From DATCMH01 sp036563505 (GTDB taxonomy: Bacteria; Pseudomonadota; Alphaproteobacteria; Rhizobiales; Beijerinckiaceae): a stretch of 64,000 nucleotides of DNA. This document shows, one piece after another, positions 33,556 to 41,672 of this stretch. The stretch's first letter is position 1; the number at the start of each line of letters is the position of its first letter. A program made the position numbers and the translations under genes. The notes under the pieces were generated by a model. That model saw only the letters and a list, made by a program, of their open reading frames with translations. It was not told the DNA's origin and did not search any database. The stretch is from contig DATCMH010000002.1 of NCBI GenBank assembly GCA_036563505.1, positions 496,001-560,000 on the forward strand, in the 5' to 3' direction.

Positions 33556-33881
33556 GGCGGGCTCCTTCCACGGTTCGGGTTGATCGGAACGGCCGCGACC
33601 GGGCGCGGCCAAGGCTGCGGTCTGGGGGCAACGTCCCACGGCCACGGAAGTTCTCGGGTTCTGCCCGCTGACGGCGGTCGAGCGCTGCCTCAACCCAACC
33701 GGAGGTCAAGGCGCGCGGAACAGGCGGACGCGGCCCAACGTTGCCGTCGCGATGCCCGGGATCGGGACCGGTCGCGTCGGACGGAGACCAGAGCTCGTTT
33801 TGACGAAGAGCGTCCGATACGACGCGTCCTGCTAGCCTCGACTGCCTTGCAGCCGGTGCCCGGCCTTGAGGAGAGTTGGAC
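33556..33881. other. Divergent spacer between DUF892 and DUF2171 genes
   Basis: 326 bases without a convincing gene. It holds the Shine-Dalgarno sequence of the leftward gene (33562-33568) and GAGGAGAG before the rightward gene at 33868-33875. No operator or hairpin stood out. Promoters for the two small stress-type genes are presumed here. Confidence 0.5.
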
Positions 33882-34172
33882 ATGAGCATCGATCCAGGCG
33901 CGATTCAGGAGCACATGGCCGTTCTCGGCTCCGACGGCGGCCCTGTCGGCACCGTCGACAAGGTGGAAGGCCGCCGCCTCAAGCTGACCCGCCGCGACCC
34001 GGAGGCCGGCGGCGCGCACCACTACCTTCCGCTCGCCCTCGTCGCCTCCGTCGAGGGCGGAACGGTGCGGCTCGCCCGCACGGCAGCCCAGGCCCGAGAG
34101 GTCTGGGAAGCCGAAGCCGCCGGCAGCGAGGGCCGCGGCGTCGAACCGGGCGCGCCGACCTCGGGGCCGTGA
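33882..34172 (+). CDS. DUF2171 family protein
   Basis: 96-residue small protein. MSIDPGAIQEHMAVLGSDGGPVGTVDKVEGRRLKLTRRDPEAGG followed by HHYLPLALVASVEGGTVRLA matches the DUF2171 (PRC-barrel-like) pattern of a small beta domain: a statement of a value (xSDGxxVGTVDxVEG) followed by xxYIPxxxVxxVExxxVxL. The last 25 residues are acidic and not conserved. The role is unknown; such proteins often accompany stress and desiccation genes. ATG at 33882 preferred over a TTG two codons earlier because of the spacing to GAGGAGAG. Confidence 0.8.
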   Translation: MSIDPGAIQEHMAVLGSDGGPVGTVDKVEGRRLKLTRRDPEAGGAHHYLPLALVASVEGGTVRLARTAAQAREVWEAEAAGSEGRGVEPGAPTSGP

Positions 34173-34495
34173 GGCCGCGACGCCAAGGGCTCGGCGCCGT
34201 TTCAAAGCTCCGACCGTCCTTGCAGGAGGAAGCGCCCGGCGCTCGGCCCACCCTCAAACTGCAACTCTGAGGCATCGACCGGACACGCCCGACCGGCCCC
34301 GTGCCGCGGCGCTGATCGGACGCTGCCTGATCCGTTCGCCAGAGAGAACGATCAGGGTTGATAAGGAAGGACTCGTCAAGGAGCACATCCTGCCCTAAAC
34401 CGGGGTTCGGACGACCTCCGCCGCGCTCGGGAGATGAATATTCTCCAGAGCACATCTGACGGAGGATCGTTCGTTCGAGACTCGGAGCCTTCGGG
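34173..34495. other. Gene-free spacer upstream of Lrp-type gene
   Basis: 323 bases with no supported gene. The most notable sequence is the 8-base perfect palindrome GAATATTC at 34436-34443, about 55 bases before the regulator start; AT-rich palindromes of this sort are plausible self-binding sites for Lrp/AsnC proteins. The rest shows no hairpin or repeat. Confidence 0.4.
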
Positions 34496-34975
34496 ATGGA
34501 CGCGATCGACCGCAAGATCTTGGGCCTGCTGCAGGAGGACGCGACGCTTTCGATTGCCCAGATCGGCGAGCGCGTTGGCCTGTCGCAGACGCCCTGCTGG
34601 AAGCGCATCCAGCGCCTCGAGGCAACGGGTGTCATCGAGCGTCGCGTCGCCCTGCTCTCCCCTGAAAAACTCGGCCTCGGACTGACGGTCTTCGTGTCGG
34701 TTGAGACTAACGACCATTCCCAAGCGTGGCTGAGCCGCTTCGCCGAAGAAGTGTCGAGCATGCCGGAGGTGCTCGAGTTCTACCGCATGGCCGGCGACGT
34801 GGATTACATGCTCCGGGTCGTCGTTCCCGACATGCAGGCCTATGACCGCTTCTACAAGCGCCTGATCGAGGCGTTGCCGTTGAAGAACGTGACGTCGCGC
34901 TTCGCCATGGAGCGGGTGAAATCGACGACGGCCCTGCCGATCGCGGCAGGCGTCCGCGAGCCCGAGGCGGCTTGA
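34496..34975 (+). CDS. Lrp/AsnC family transcriptional regulator
   Basis: 159-residue regulator. The N-terminal winged helix (AIDRKILGLLQEDATLSIAQIGERVGLSQTPCWKRIQRLEATGVIERRVALL) is followed by the RAM ligand-binding domain (FVSVETNDHSQAWLSRFAEEV, PEVLEFYRMAGDVDYMLRVVVPDMQAYDRFYKRLIEALPLKNVTSRFAMERVKSTTALPI). Such proteins sense amino acids as octamers. It sits 119 bases upstream of cysJ on the same strand, so it may control sulfur assimilation in response to cysteine or methionine, which is inference. The start ATG at 34496 gives the normal N-terminus. Confidence 0.93.
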   Translation: MDAIDRKILGLLQEDATLSIAQIGERVGLSQTPCWKRIQRLEATGVIERRVALLSPEKLGLGLTVFVSVETNDHSQAWLSRFAEEVSSMPEVLEFYRMAGDVDYMLRVVVPDMQAYDRFYKRLIEALPLKNVTSRFAMERVKSTTALPIAAGVREPEAA

Positions 34976-34980
34976 GCTTC

Positions 34981-35051
34981 GGAGAAAAATTCTCTCCGGC
35001 CAGGCCTGAACAGCATGGCCCTTCCCTGAAGCACTGTTCTTTAAAAAGTAC
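34981..35051 (+). promoter_or_regulatory. Inverted repeats upstream of cysJ
   Basis: Two AT-centred inverted repeats lie between the Lrp-type gene and cysJ. GGAGAAAAATTCTCTCC (34981-34997) has perfect 5-base arms, and GTTCTTTAAAAAGTAC (35036-35051) has 6 of 7 paired positions. Their AT-rich centres resemble Lrp-type operators. The region must also hold the cysJ promoter, but its boxes are not clear. Confidence 0.4.
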
Positions 35052-35094
35052 ATTCTCGTTGACTTGAGGGCTTGCCGGGCCGACCTTTTAGGGC

Positions 35095-36849
35095 ATGGCT
35101 TTTCCTGCCCTTCTGCCCCTCACGGCCCCCTTTGCCGAGGACGAGCGCGCCAGCCTCGACCGGGTGCTCGGCGGTGCCAACGCCGTCCAGCGTGCTTGGC
35201 TCGCCGGCTTCCTCGCCGGGGTCGATGCGAGCGCTGGCCAGGTCGCCCAGCCCGCAGCCCCGCCGCGGGCGGCCGAACCTTTGACCATCCTGTTCGCGAG
35301 CGAGTCCGGGAACGCCGAGCGGCTGGCGCAGGACGCGGCGAAGCTCGCGCGCAAGAACGGCTTCAAGCCGACGGTGATCGATTTCGCCGATCTCGACGTC
35401 GCGAGTTTAGGCCAAGCCAAGCGCCTCATCGTCGTGGCCTCGACCTGGGGCGAGGGCGAGCCGCCCGGCCGCGCGACGAAGGCCTACAACGCGCTGATGG
35501 GCGACGGCGCGCCGCGCCTCGACGGTGTCAGCTTCGGCGTGCTGGCGCTGGGCGACACGGCCTATGCCGAGTTCTGCGCCGTCGGCCGCAAGCTCGACGA
35601 GCGCCTCGTGGCGCTCGGCGCCACCCGCGCCGTGCCGCGGGTGGAATGCGATCTCGACTTCGAAGCTCCCGCGGCTACTTGGCTCCAGGGCGCCGTGGAA
35701 GCGCTCCAGCCGCCGCGCGAAGCGGCGTCCGGCAACGTCGTCGCCGTGAACTTCGCTACCCGCACCGCTGGGGAGCCCGGGCGCGACCCCGTCGCTGCGG
35801 AAGTGATCGAGCACGTCAACCTGAACTCCTCACGCTCCGACAAGGAGACGATTCACCTCGCGCTCGGCTTCGACGGCGCGGTCCCGCCCTACGAGCCGGG
35901 CGACGCCCTCGACCTGTACCCCGAGAACGACCCCGCCCTCGTCGAGACCGTGCTCGCCGCCGCGCGCCTGACGTCCGAGGATGATCTGCGCCGAACGCTG
36001 ACGACGGCGCGGGACATCACGACGCTCTCGCTCAAGACCATCGAGAGCTACGCGGCCGTGACCCACCATGCCGGAGTGCGGAGCCTCGTCGTGGATGGCG
36101 GTGCCCGGGCCTGGAGCGAAGGGCGCCAGCTCGTCGATCTGCTCGAGGCCTTCCCAGCCTCCCTGACGGCCGACCAGCTTCGGGACCTCACCCGCCCCCT
36201 TCCCCCGCGGGCCTATTCCATCGCCTCCTCGCGCAAGGAGGTCGGCGACGAGGCGCATCTCCTCGTGGCGGCGGTGCGCTACGAGAGCCACGGCCGCGCC
36301 CGTTACGGCGTCGCCTCGACGCACGTCGCCGACCGGCTGCGCGCCGGCGCCTCGGTGAAAGCGCGGTTGAAAGCCAACCGTCACTTTCGCCTGCCGGATG
36401 CAGCCGCCGACATCATCATGGTCGGTCCGGGCACGGGCGTCGCGCCGTTCCGCGCCTTCGTGCAAGAACGCCGAGCCGTGGGCGCCACCGGCCGCTCCTG
36501 GCTGTTCTTCGGCGACCGGCGCTACACCCACGACTTCCTCTATCAACTCGAATGGCAGGACGCGCTGAAGGACGGCTCCCTGTCACGCCTCGACCTGGCC
36601 TTCTCCCGCGACGCGCCGGAGAAAACCTACGTCCAGCACCGCCTCTTCGAGCGCCGCCGCGAGGTGGTGGACTGGCTCGAAGGCGGGGCCCGCTTCTACG
36701 TCTGCGGCGACGCTAAGGCGATGGCGAAGGACGTGCGTGCGGCGCTGATCGACGCCTTCGCCGACGTGAAGGCGCTGGAGCCCGAAGCCGCCGAGGCCGC
36801 AGTTGCCAAGCTCGAGGCCGAGAAGCGCTACCTGCAGGATGTCTATTGA
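35095..36849 (+). CDS. cysJ: Sulfite reductase (NADPH) flavoprotein subunit
   Basis: 584-residue CysJ. The flavodoxin-like FMN domain starts at LTILFASESGNAERLAQDAAKLARK (about 62-200, with VASTWGEGEPPG and LALGDTAYAEFCAVGRKLDERL), followed by the FAD domain (RAYSIASSRKE, YGVASTHVADRLRAG) and the NADPH domain (MVGPGTGVAPFRAFVQERRA, FFGDRRYTHDFLYQ), ending in YLQDVY. It transfers electrons from NADPH through FAD and FMN to the CysI hemoprotein for reduction of sulfite to sulfide. Length is close to enterobacterial CysJ. It is separated from cysI by 236 bases of repeat sequence. Confidence 0.95.
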   Translation: MAFPALLPLTAPFAEDERASLDRVLGGANAVQRAWLAGFLAGVDASAGQVAQPAAPPRAAEPLTILFASESGNAERLAQDAAKLARKNGFKPTVIDFADLDVASLGQAKRLIVVASTWGEGEPPGRATKAYNALMGDGAPRLDGVSFGVLALGDTAYAEFCAVGRKLDERLVALGATRAVPRVECDLDFEAPAATWLQGAVEALQPPREAASGNVVAVNFATRTAGEPGRDPVAAEVIEHVNLNSSRSDKETIHLALGFDGAVPPYEPGDALDLYPENDPALVETVLAAARLTSEDDLRRTLTTARDITTLSLKTIESYAAVTHHAGVRSLVVDGGARAWSEGRQLVDLLEAFPASLTADQLRDLTRPLPPRAYSIASSRKEVGDEAHLLVAAVRYESHGRARYGVASTHVADRLRAGASVKARLKANRHFRLPDAAADIIMVGPGTGVAPFRAFVQERRAVGATGRSWLFFGDRRYTHDFLYQLEWQDALKDGSLSRLDLAFSRDAPEKTYVQHRLFERRREVVDWLEGGARFYVCGDAKAMAKDVRAALIDAFADVKALEPEAAEAAVAKLEAEKRYLQDVY

Positions 36850-37070
36850 GCCCCACCCCTCTCCCCGCACGCGGGGAGAGGGCTTCGCCTGCGGACCGGC
36901 AGGCGAAGCGAGCCCGACAGGGCGAGGGTGAGGGGGTGCCGGGCATCATCGCCGAAGCGGCCCGTCCTCCTCACCCCCGCTCCACTCCGTTCCGCTCGTC
37001 GCGTCGGCCGGTCCGCCGACGCAACCCTCTCCCCGCTCGCGGGGAGAGGCATTCGCCCCCTCGGGGCGGC
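36850..37070. repeat. Palindromic repeat cluster between cysJ and cysI
   Basis: Contains CCCTCTCCCCGCACGCGGGGAGAGGG, the GCTTCGCCTGCGGACCGGCAGGCGAAGC hairpin and CCCTCTCCCCGCTCGCGGGGAGAGG. The frame of cysI remains open through it, but its translation is repeat-like (ARGERASPADRQAKRARQGE) and is excluded from the gene. Hairpins here could adjust the ratio of cysJ and cysI message. Confidence 0.8.
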
Positions 37071-37085
37071 TCAGAGACCAGCACC

Positions 37086-38813
37086 ATGACCAAACCCCTC
37101 GCCCGCAACGAGATCATCAAGGAAGCCTCAGGGCATCTCCGCGGCACCCTCGCCGAGGGACTGACGGTCGCCGAGACCGGCGCCATCGCCGAGGACGACC
37201 AGCAGCTCGTCAAATTCCACGGCATGTACCTTCAGGACGACCGGGACCTGCGCCCCGAGCGGACGAGGAAGCGGCTGGAAAAGGCCTATTCCTTCATGAT
37301 CCGGCTGCGCATCCCCGGCGGGGTCTGCACGCCGGAGCAGTGGCTCAAGCTCGACCGCATCGCCCGGGATTACGCGAACGGGACGCTGCGCCTCACCACG
37401 CGCCAGACCTTTCAGTTCCACGGCGTCATCAAGTCGAACCTGAAGACGGTGATGAAGGCGATCGACGCGGCGCTCCTCGACACGCTGGCCGCCTGCGGCG
37501 ACGTCAACCGCAACGTGCTCGCCGCCTCGAACCCGCATCGCTCCGGGGCCCATAAGGCGGCCTACGACCTCGCCGCCGCGATCTCGGATCACCTCCTGCC
37601 CCGCACCTCGGCCTACCGCGAGATCTGGCTCGACGGCGAGAAGGTCGCGGGCGGCGAGGAGGAGGTCGAGCCGGTCTACGGCCGAACCTACCTGCCCCGG
37701 AAATTCAAGGCGGTCGTCGCCGTGCCGCCGGACAACGACGTCGACGTCTTCGCCCAGGACCTCGGCTTCGTCGCCGTGCTCGACGAGCGCGGCGAACTCC
37801 AGGGCTGGAACGTCACGGTGGGCGGCGGCATGGGCATGACCCACGGGGAGCCGGACACTTATCCGCGCACCGCGGACGTGATGGCCTTCTGCAGGCCGGA
37901 AGACGCGCTCAAGGTGGCGGAGGCCGTCGTGACGGTCCAGCGCGATTGGGGCGACCGCACCAACCGCAAGCACGCCCGCCTCAAATACACGATCGAGGAC
38001 CGGGGGCTTAGCCCCTTCCGCGCCGAAGTCGAGCGCCGGATCGGCAAAGCCCTCGCCGATCCGAAGCCGGTCGCGTTCGACAGCAACGGCGACCGCTACG
38101 GCTGGGTCGAGGGCGAGGACGGGAAAGGCCATCTCACCCTCTTCATCGAGAACGGGCGCCTGCAGGATGTGCCTGGCGGGCCGCAGCTCCTCACGGGACT
38201 GCGCCGCATCGCCGAGGTTCACAAGGGCGAGTTCCGCGCCACCGCGAACCAGAATGTCATCGTCGCGAACGTGGCATCCGAAGACCGCGCCGCGATCGAT
38301 GCCCTCGTCGCCGCGCACGGTCTCACCAGCCACGCCGGGGCGCTGCGCCGCAACGCCATGGCCTGCGTCGCGCTGCCGACCTGCGGCCTCGCGCTCGCCG
38401 AGAGCGAGCGGTACCTGCCCAGCCTCGTGACGGCGCTCGAGGAGCGGCTGGCGGCTCACGGCCTCGCCGAGGACGAGATCACCATCCGCATGACGGGCTG
38501 CCCCAACGGCTGCGCCAGGCCCTACATCGCCGAGATCGGCCTCGTGGGCAAAGGCCCCGAGCGCTACAACCTCTATCTCGGCGGCGGCTTCGACGGTTCG
38601 CGCCTGTCAAAGCTCTACGCCGAGGACCTCGGCCCCCACGCCATCGTCGCGACCCTCGACCCGCTCTTCGCGGCCTACAGTCGTGAGCGCGTTCCGGGCG
38701 AGCGCTTCAGCACGTTCCTGATCCGGACGGGCCGCGTCGCCGCGACCGCGAACGGCGCCGATTTCCACGCGCGCACCGGGCCGCTCGGGCCCGCCCTCGA
38801 CCCTGCCGCCTGA
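37086..38813 (+). CDS. cysI: Sulfite reductase (NADPH) hemoprotein subunit
   Basis: 575-residue CysI that reduces sulfite to sulfide at a coupled siroheme/4Fe-4S centre. The cluster cysteines C427 and C433 (CVALPTCGLA) and C472 and C476 (GCPNGC) fit the family spacing C-x5-C...C-x3-C. Siroheme/sulfite-binding segments TLRLTTRQTFQFHGVIKSNLK and ATANQNVIVANV are present. The ATG at 37086 starts MTKPLARNEIIKEAS, the normal N-terminus; the longer open frame upstream is repeat sequence. Partner of cysJ. Confidence 0.96.
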   Translation: MTKPLARNEIIKEASGHLRGTLAEGLTVAETGAIAEDDQQLVKFHGMYLQDDRDLRPERTRKRLEKAYSFMIRLRIPGGVCTPEQWLKLDRIARDYANGTLRLTTRQTFQFHGVIKSNLKTVMKAIDAALLDTLAACGDVNRNVLAASNPHRSGAHKAAYDLAAAISDHLLPRTSAYREIWLDGEKVAGGEEEVEPVYGRTYLPRKFKAVVAVPPDNDVDVFAQDLGFVAVLDERGELQGWNVTVGGGMGMTHGEPDTYPRTADVMAFCRPEDALKVAEAVVTVQRDWGDRTNRKHARLKYTIEDRGLSPFRAEVERRIGKALADPKPVAFDSNGDRYGWVEGEDGKGHLTLFIENGRLQDVPGGPQLLTGLRRIAEVHKGEFRATANQNVIVANVASEDRAAIDALVAAHGLTSHAGALRRNAMACVALPTCGLALAESERYLPSLVTALEERLAAHGLAEDEITIRMTGCPNGCARPYIAEIGLVGKGPERYNLYLGGGFDGSRLSKLYAEDLGPHAIVATLDPLFAAYSRERVPGERFSTFLIRTGRVAATANGADFHARTGPLGPALDPAA

Positions 38814-38831
38814 CCCCTCGCGAGAGCCGCC

Positions 38832-40307
38832 ATGTCCCACGCTCCGGCCTCCTCCGTCGTCGCGCCCCGCATCACGCCGCCTTCGCGCCTCTCTGCGCTC
38901 GCCAAGCTGCCGATCTTCCTTGATCTCCAAGGCCGCCGCGTCGTGGTGGCCGGCGGCGGCGAGCCTGTCGTGTGGAAGGTCGAACTTCTCGCGGCCGCGG
39001 GCGCCAAACTCGCGGTCTACGCGTCCGTGTTCGATCCGGCGCTCGAAGCCTTCGCGGCCGGGTCGGAGGGTCGGGTGGCGCTGCACCGTCGTCCCTGGCG
39101 CGAGGCCGACCTCGCCGGCGCCTGGCTCGCGGTGGCCGACGTCGAGGCGGACGAGGCCGAGCGCTTCGCCGCCGCGGCCCGGCGTCAGGGCGTCCTCGCC
39201 AATGTCATCGACAAGCCGGACCATTGCGACTTCCAGTTCGGCGCCATCGTCAACCGTTCGCCGGTGGTGGTCGGCATCTCGACGGACGGCGCCGCGCCGA
39301 TCCTGGCCCAAGCCATCCGCCGCAGGATCGAGGCGGTGCTGCCCCCCACCCTCGGTGCCTGGAGCCGCACCGCCAAGGGCTTTCGCGAGCGCCTGAAGGA
39401 GATCCTGCCCGCCAAGGCCGAGAGGCGGCGCTTCTGGGAAAAGTTCGTCGACGTGAGCTTCATCTCGCAGGCCGACGAGGACGAGCAGCTCGCCGCCATC
39501 GAGCGTCTCGCCCACGAGACCCTGGCCGAGTCGGGCCGGCGGCGGTCGCGCACGGGTGAAGTCGTGATCGTCGGCGCCGGGCCGGGCGACCCGGAGGCGC
39601 TGACCCTCGCCGCCGTGCGCGAGCTCCAGGCTGCGGACGTCATCGTCTACGACCGGCTCGTCACGCCGGGCACCCTAGAGCTCGCGCGGCGCGAGGCGCG
39701 GCGCGTCCTCGTCGGCAAGGAGGGCTACGGCGCGGCCTGCCGGCAGGAGGATATCTGCGCCCTCATCGTCGACCTTGCGCTGGCGGGCGAGCGGGTGGTG
39801 CGCCTGAAGGGCGGCGACCCGGCGATCTTCGGCCGCACGGGCGAGGAGGTCGAGGCCTGCCGCGACGCCGGCGTTCCGGTTCGCATCGTGCCAGGCGTCA
39901 CGACGGCGAGCGCCGCAGCGGCCTGGCTCGGCCTCTCGCTGACGCATCGCGACCACGCGCAGCGGGTCCAGTTTGTCACGGGCCACGACCGCCACGGCGG
40001 CCTGCCGGCAGACCTCGACCTCGATGCCTTGGCTGACCCGCGGGCCACCACCGTGATCTACATGGGCCGGCGCACCGCAGCAGGCCTCGCTCAGGCGCTT
40101 CTCGCCCGTGGCCTGCCCGGCGAGACGCCCGTGATCGTGGCAAGCGACGTGTCGCGGCCAGGCGCCACGCGGATCGCGACGACGCTGACAGGCCTTGCCG
40201 AGGGCGCGGCGCTGGCAGCGGAGGGCCCAACCATCGTGGCGATCGGGGCGGCGCTGAACGTCGAGGCAACGGCGCGCGCCGAAACGGCGAGCGCGGTCAC
40301 CGTCTGA
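38832..40307 (+). CDS. cysG: Siroheme synthase CysG
   Basis: 491-residue multifunctional protein. The N-terminal half (about 25-230) is the precorrin-2 dehydrogenase/ferrochelatase with the NAD fold LDLQGRRVVVAGGGEPVVWKVELLAAAGA; the C-terminal half (about 240-490) is the SAM-dependent uroporphyrinogen-III methyltransferase (GEVVIVGAGPGDPEALTLAAVRELQAADVIVYDRLV, VVRLKGGDPAIFGRTGEE, VTTASAAAAWLG). It makes siroheme, the cofactor of CysI, which explains its place 18 bases downstream. The usual GGG-x-V-A-x-R-K of the NAD site is altered to GGGEPVVWK, and the CobA-type KR-x-G-x-H segment reads KEGYGAACRQ, so some motif drift is seen. All three reactions are expected but the drift leaves slight doubt. 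Confidence 0.93.
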   Translation: MSHAPASSVVAPRITPPSRLSALAKLPIFLDLQGRRVVVAGGGEPVVWKVELLAAAGAKLAVYASVFDPALEAFAAGSEGRVALHRRPWREADLAGAWLAVADVEADEAERFAAAARRQGVLANVIDKPDHCDFQFGAIVNRSPVVVGISTDGAAPILAQAIRRRIEAVLPPTLGAWSRTAKGFRERLKEILPAKAERRRFWEKFVDVSFISQADEDEQLAAIERLAHETLAESGRRRSRTGEVVIVGAGPGDPEALTLAAVRELQAADVIVYDRLVTPGTLELARREARRVLVGKEGYGAACRQEDICALIVDLALAGERVVRLKGGDPAIFGRTGEEVEACRDAGVPVRIVPGVTTASAAAAWLGLSLTHRDHAQRVQFVTGHDRHGGLPADLDLDALADPRATTVIYMGRRTAAGLAQALLARGLPGETPVIVASDVSRPGATRIATTLTGLAEGAALAAEGPTIVAIGAALNVEATARAETASAVTV

Positions 40308-40321
40308 TCGGCCTTGCGGCC

Positions 40322-40500
40322 GAGCGCTGCTGGCGCAGCGCCCCCTCTCCCGGCCGGCTCACGCCGGCCACCCTCTCCCGCAAAGGGGAGAGGGTTGCGC
40401 GCCCTACCTTCTCCCCTCCGCGGGAGAAGGTGCCCTCCGAAGGAGGGCGGATGAGGGGCGCTGGGCGTAGGCCCGAGCGGTCCCGGGCCAGCGCGACCGA
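40322..40500. repeat. Palindromic repeat cluster between cysG and hemH
   Basis: Holds CCCTCTCCCGCAAAGGGGAGAGGG and CCTTCTCCCCTCCGCGGGAGAAGG, members of the same family as the clusters at 1.7, 6.3, 36.9 and 55.1 kb. It lies between two convergent genes and could serve as a two-way transcript end. No coding signal. Confidence 0.8.
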
Positions 40501-40505
40501 CCGGC

Positions 40506-41570
40506 TTACAGCCAGCCCTGCAGCTCGCGTGCGACCACCGCTCGGATGACCCGCATACCGTCCTCGCCGTCGTTGAGACACGGCAGGTAGGCGAACTCTT
40601 CGCCGCCATGGTGCTCGAAGATCTCGCGGTTCTCGCCGTCGAGCTCTTCCAGGGTCTCGAGGCAGTCGGCGGAGAAGCCCGGCGCCACGATGGCCATGCG
40701 CTTCACGCCGCCCTCGGCCAGGGCCTTCACGGTCTCGTCCGTGTAGGGCTTCAGCCATTCCTCGGTGCCGAAGCGGGACTGAAAGCTCATGCGCAGGCGC
40801 TCAGGCGCCCAGCCCAGGGCCTCGCGCATGAGGCGATAGGTCTTCGCGCAATGGCAGTGATAGGGGTCGCCCTTGAGGAGGTAGCTTTTCGGCACGCCGT
40901 GGAAGGAGACGAGGACCACCTCCGGCTCGAAGGAAAGCTTGGCGAGGTCGCGCTTCATCGCCGTGACCACCGCGTCGATGTAGACTGGATCATCGTGGTA
41001 GGGCGGCGCGACGCGAACCGCGGGCTGCCAGCGCATGTCCATGAGCGCCCGGAAGGCGTCGTCGCAGGCCGTGGCCGAGGTGGCTGCGGAATACTGCGGA
41101 TAGAGCGGCACGAGGAGGATGCGGTCGCAGCCCTGCGCCAGGAGGTTCTCGATCGCGGGCTTCGCGGCGGGCTTGCCGTAGCGCATCGCCCAGTCGACGA
41201 CGACGCGATCGCCGGCGCTCTCCTTCATCGCCGCCGCGAGCTTCTGCGCCTGGCCGCGGGTGATCGTCTTGAGGGGGCCCTCGTTGAGCTCCTTGTTCCA
41301 GACCGTGTCGTAGTCGCGCCCTTTCCGGCCGGGACGGGTCGTGAGGATGATGAGGTTCAGGAGCGGCCACCAGAGGAGCCGGTTCACCTCGATCACCCGG
41401 CGGTCGGAGAGGAACTGCTTGAGATAGCGCCGCATCGACCAGTAGTCGGTCGCCTCCGGCGTGCCGAGGTTCATGAGCAGCACGCCGATCCGGCCGGTCT
41501 TGACCGACGGGTGGTCGGCCGGCAGCGGGCCGGCGCTGCGCAACGTCGCCGGGTCGACGATCTGGTTCAT
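40506..41570 (-). CDS. hemH: Ferrochelatase
   Basis: 354-residue ferrochelatase that inserts Fe(II) into protoporphyrin IX, the last step of heme synthesis. Motifs: RIGVLLMNLGTPEATDYWSMRRYLKQFLSDRRVIE at the N-terminus, the metal-binding His in VLVSFHGVPKSYLLKGDPYHCHCAKTYRLM, SFQSRFGTEEWLKPYTDETVKAL and APGFSADCLETLEELDGENREIF. The C-terminus LNDGEDGMRVIRAVVARELQGWL matches the bacterial, non-metazoan form. It is convergent with cysG, the other tetrapyrrole branch. Confidence 0.96.
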   Translation of the reverse strand: MNQIVDPATLRSAGPLPADHPSVKTGRIGVLLMNLGTPEATDYWSMRRYLKQFLSDRRVIEVNRLLWWPLLNLIILTTRPGRKGRDYDTVWNKELNEGPLKTITRGQAQKLAAAMKESAGDRVVVDWAMRYGKPAAKPAIENLLAQGCDRILLVPLYPQYSAATSATACDDAFRALMDMRWQPAVRVAPPYHDDPVYIDAVVTAMKRDLAKLSFEPEVVLVSFHGVPKSYLLKGDPYHCHCAKTYRLMREALGWAPERLRMSFQSRFGTEEWLKPYTDETVKALAEGGVKRMAIVAPGFSADCLETLEELDGENREIFEHHGGEEFAYLPCLNDGEDGMRVIRAVVARELQGWL

Positions 41571-41672
41571 CGCGCGAAACCTTCAGGGGCGGGGCAAAAG
41601 GATCAGGTCGCCCGGTATCGTGATCGCGCTTCAGTTAGGCTAAGACGCGCCTGCCGCCAACGGGACGCGTCG

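Noticed and set aside
36846..37085. An 80-residue N-terminal extension of CysI
   Set aside because: It is translated repeat sequence; the normal CysI N-terminus begins at the ATG at 37086.
41571..41672. An Irr/ICE-type iron site before hemH
   Set aside because: No TTTAGAA-type inverted repeat is visible in the upstream spacer.
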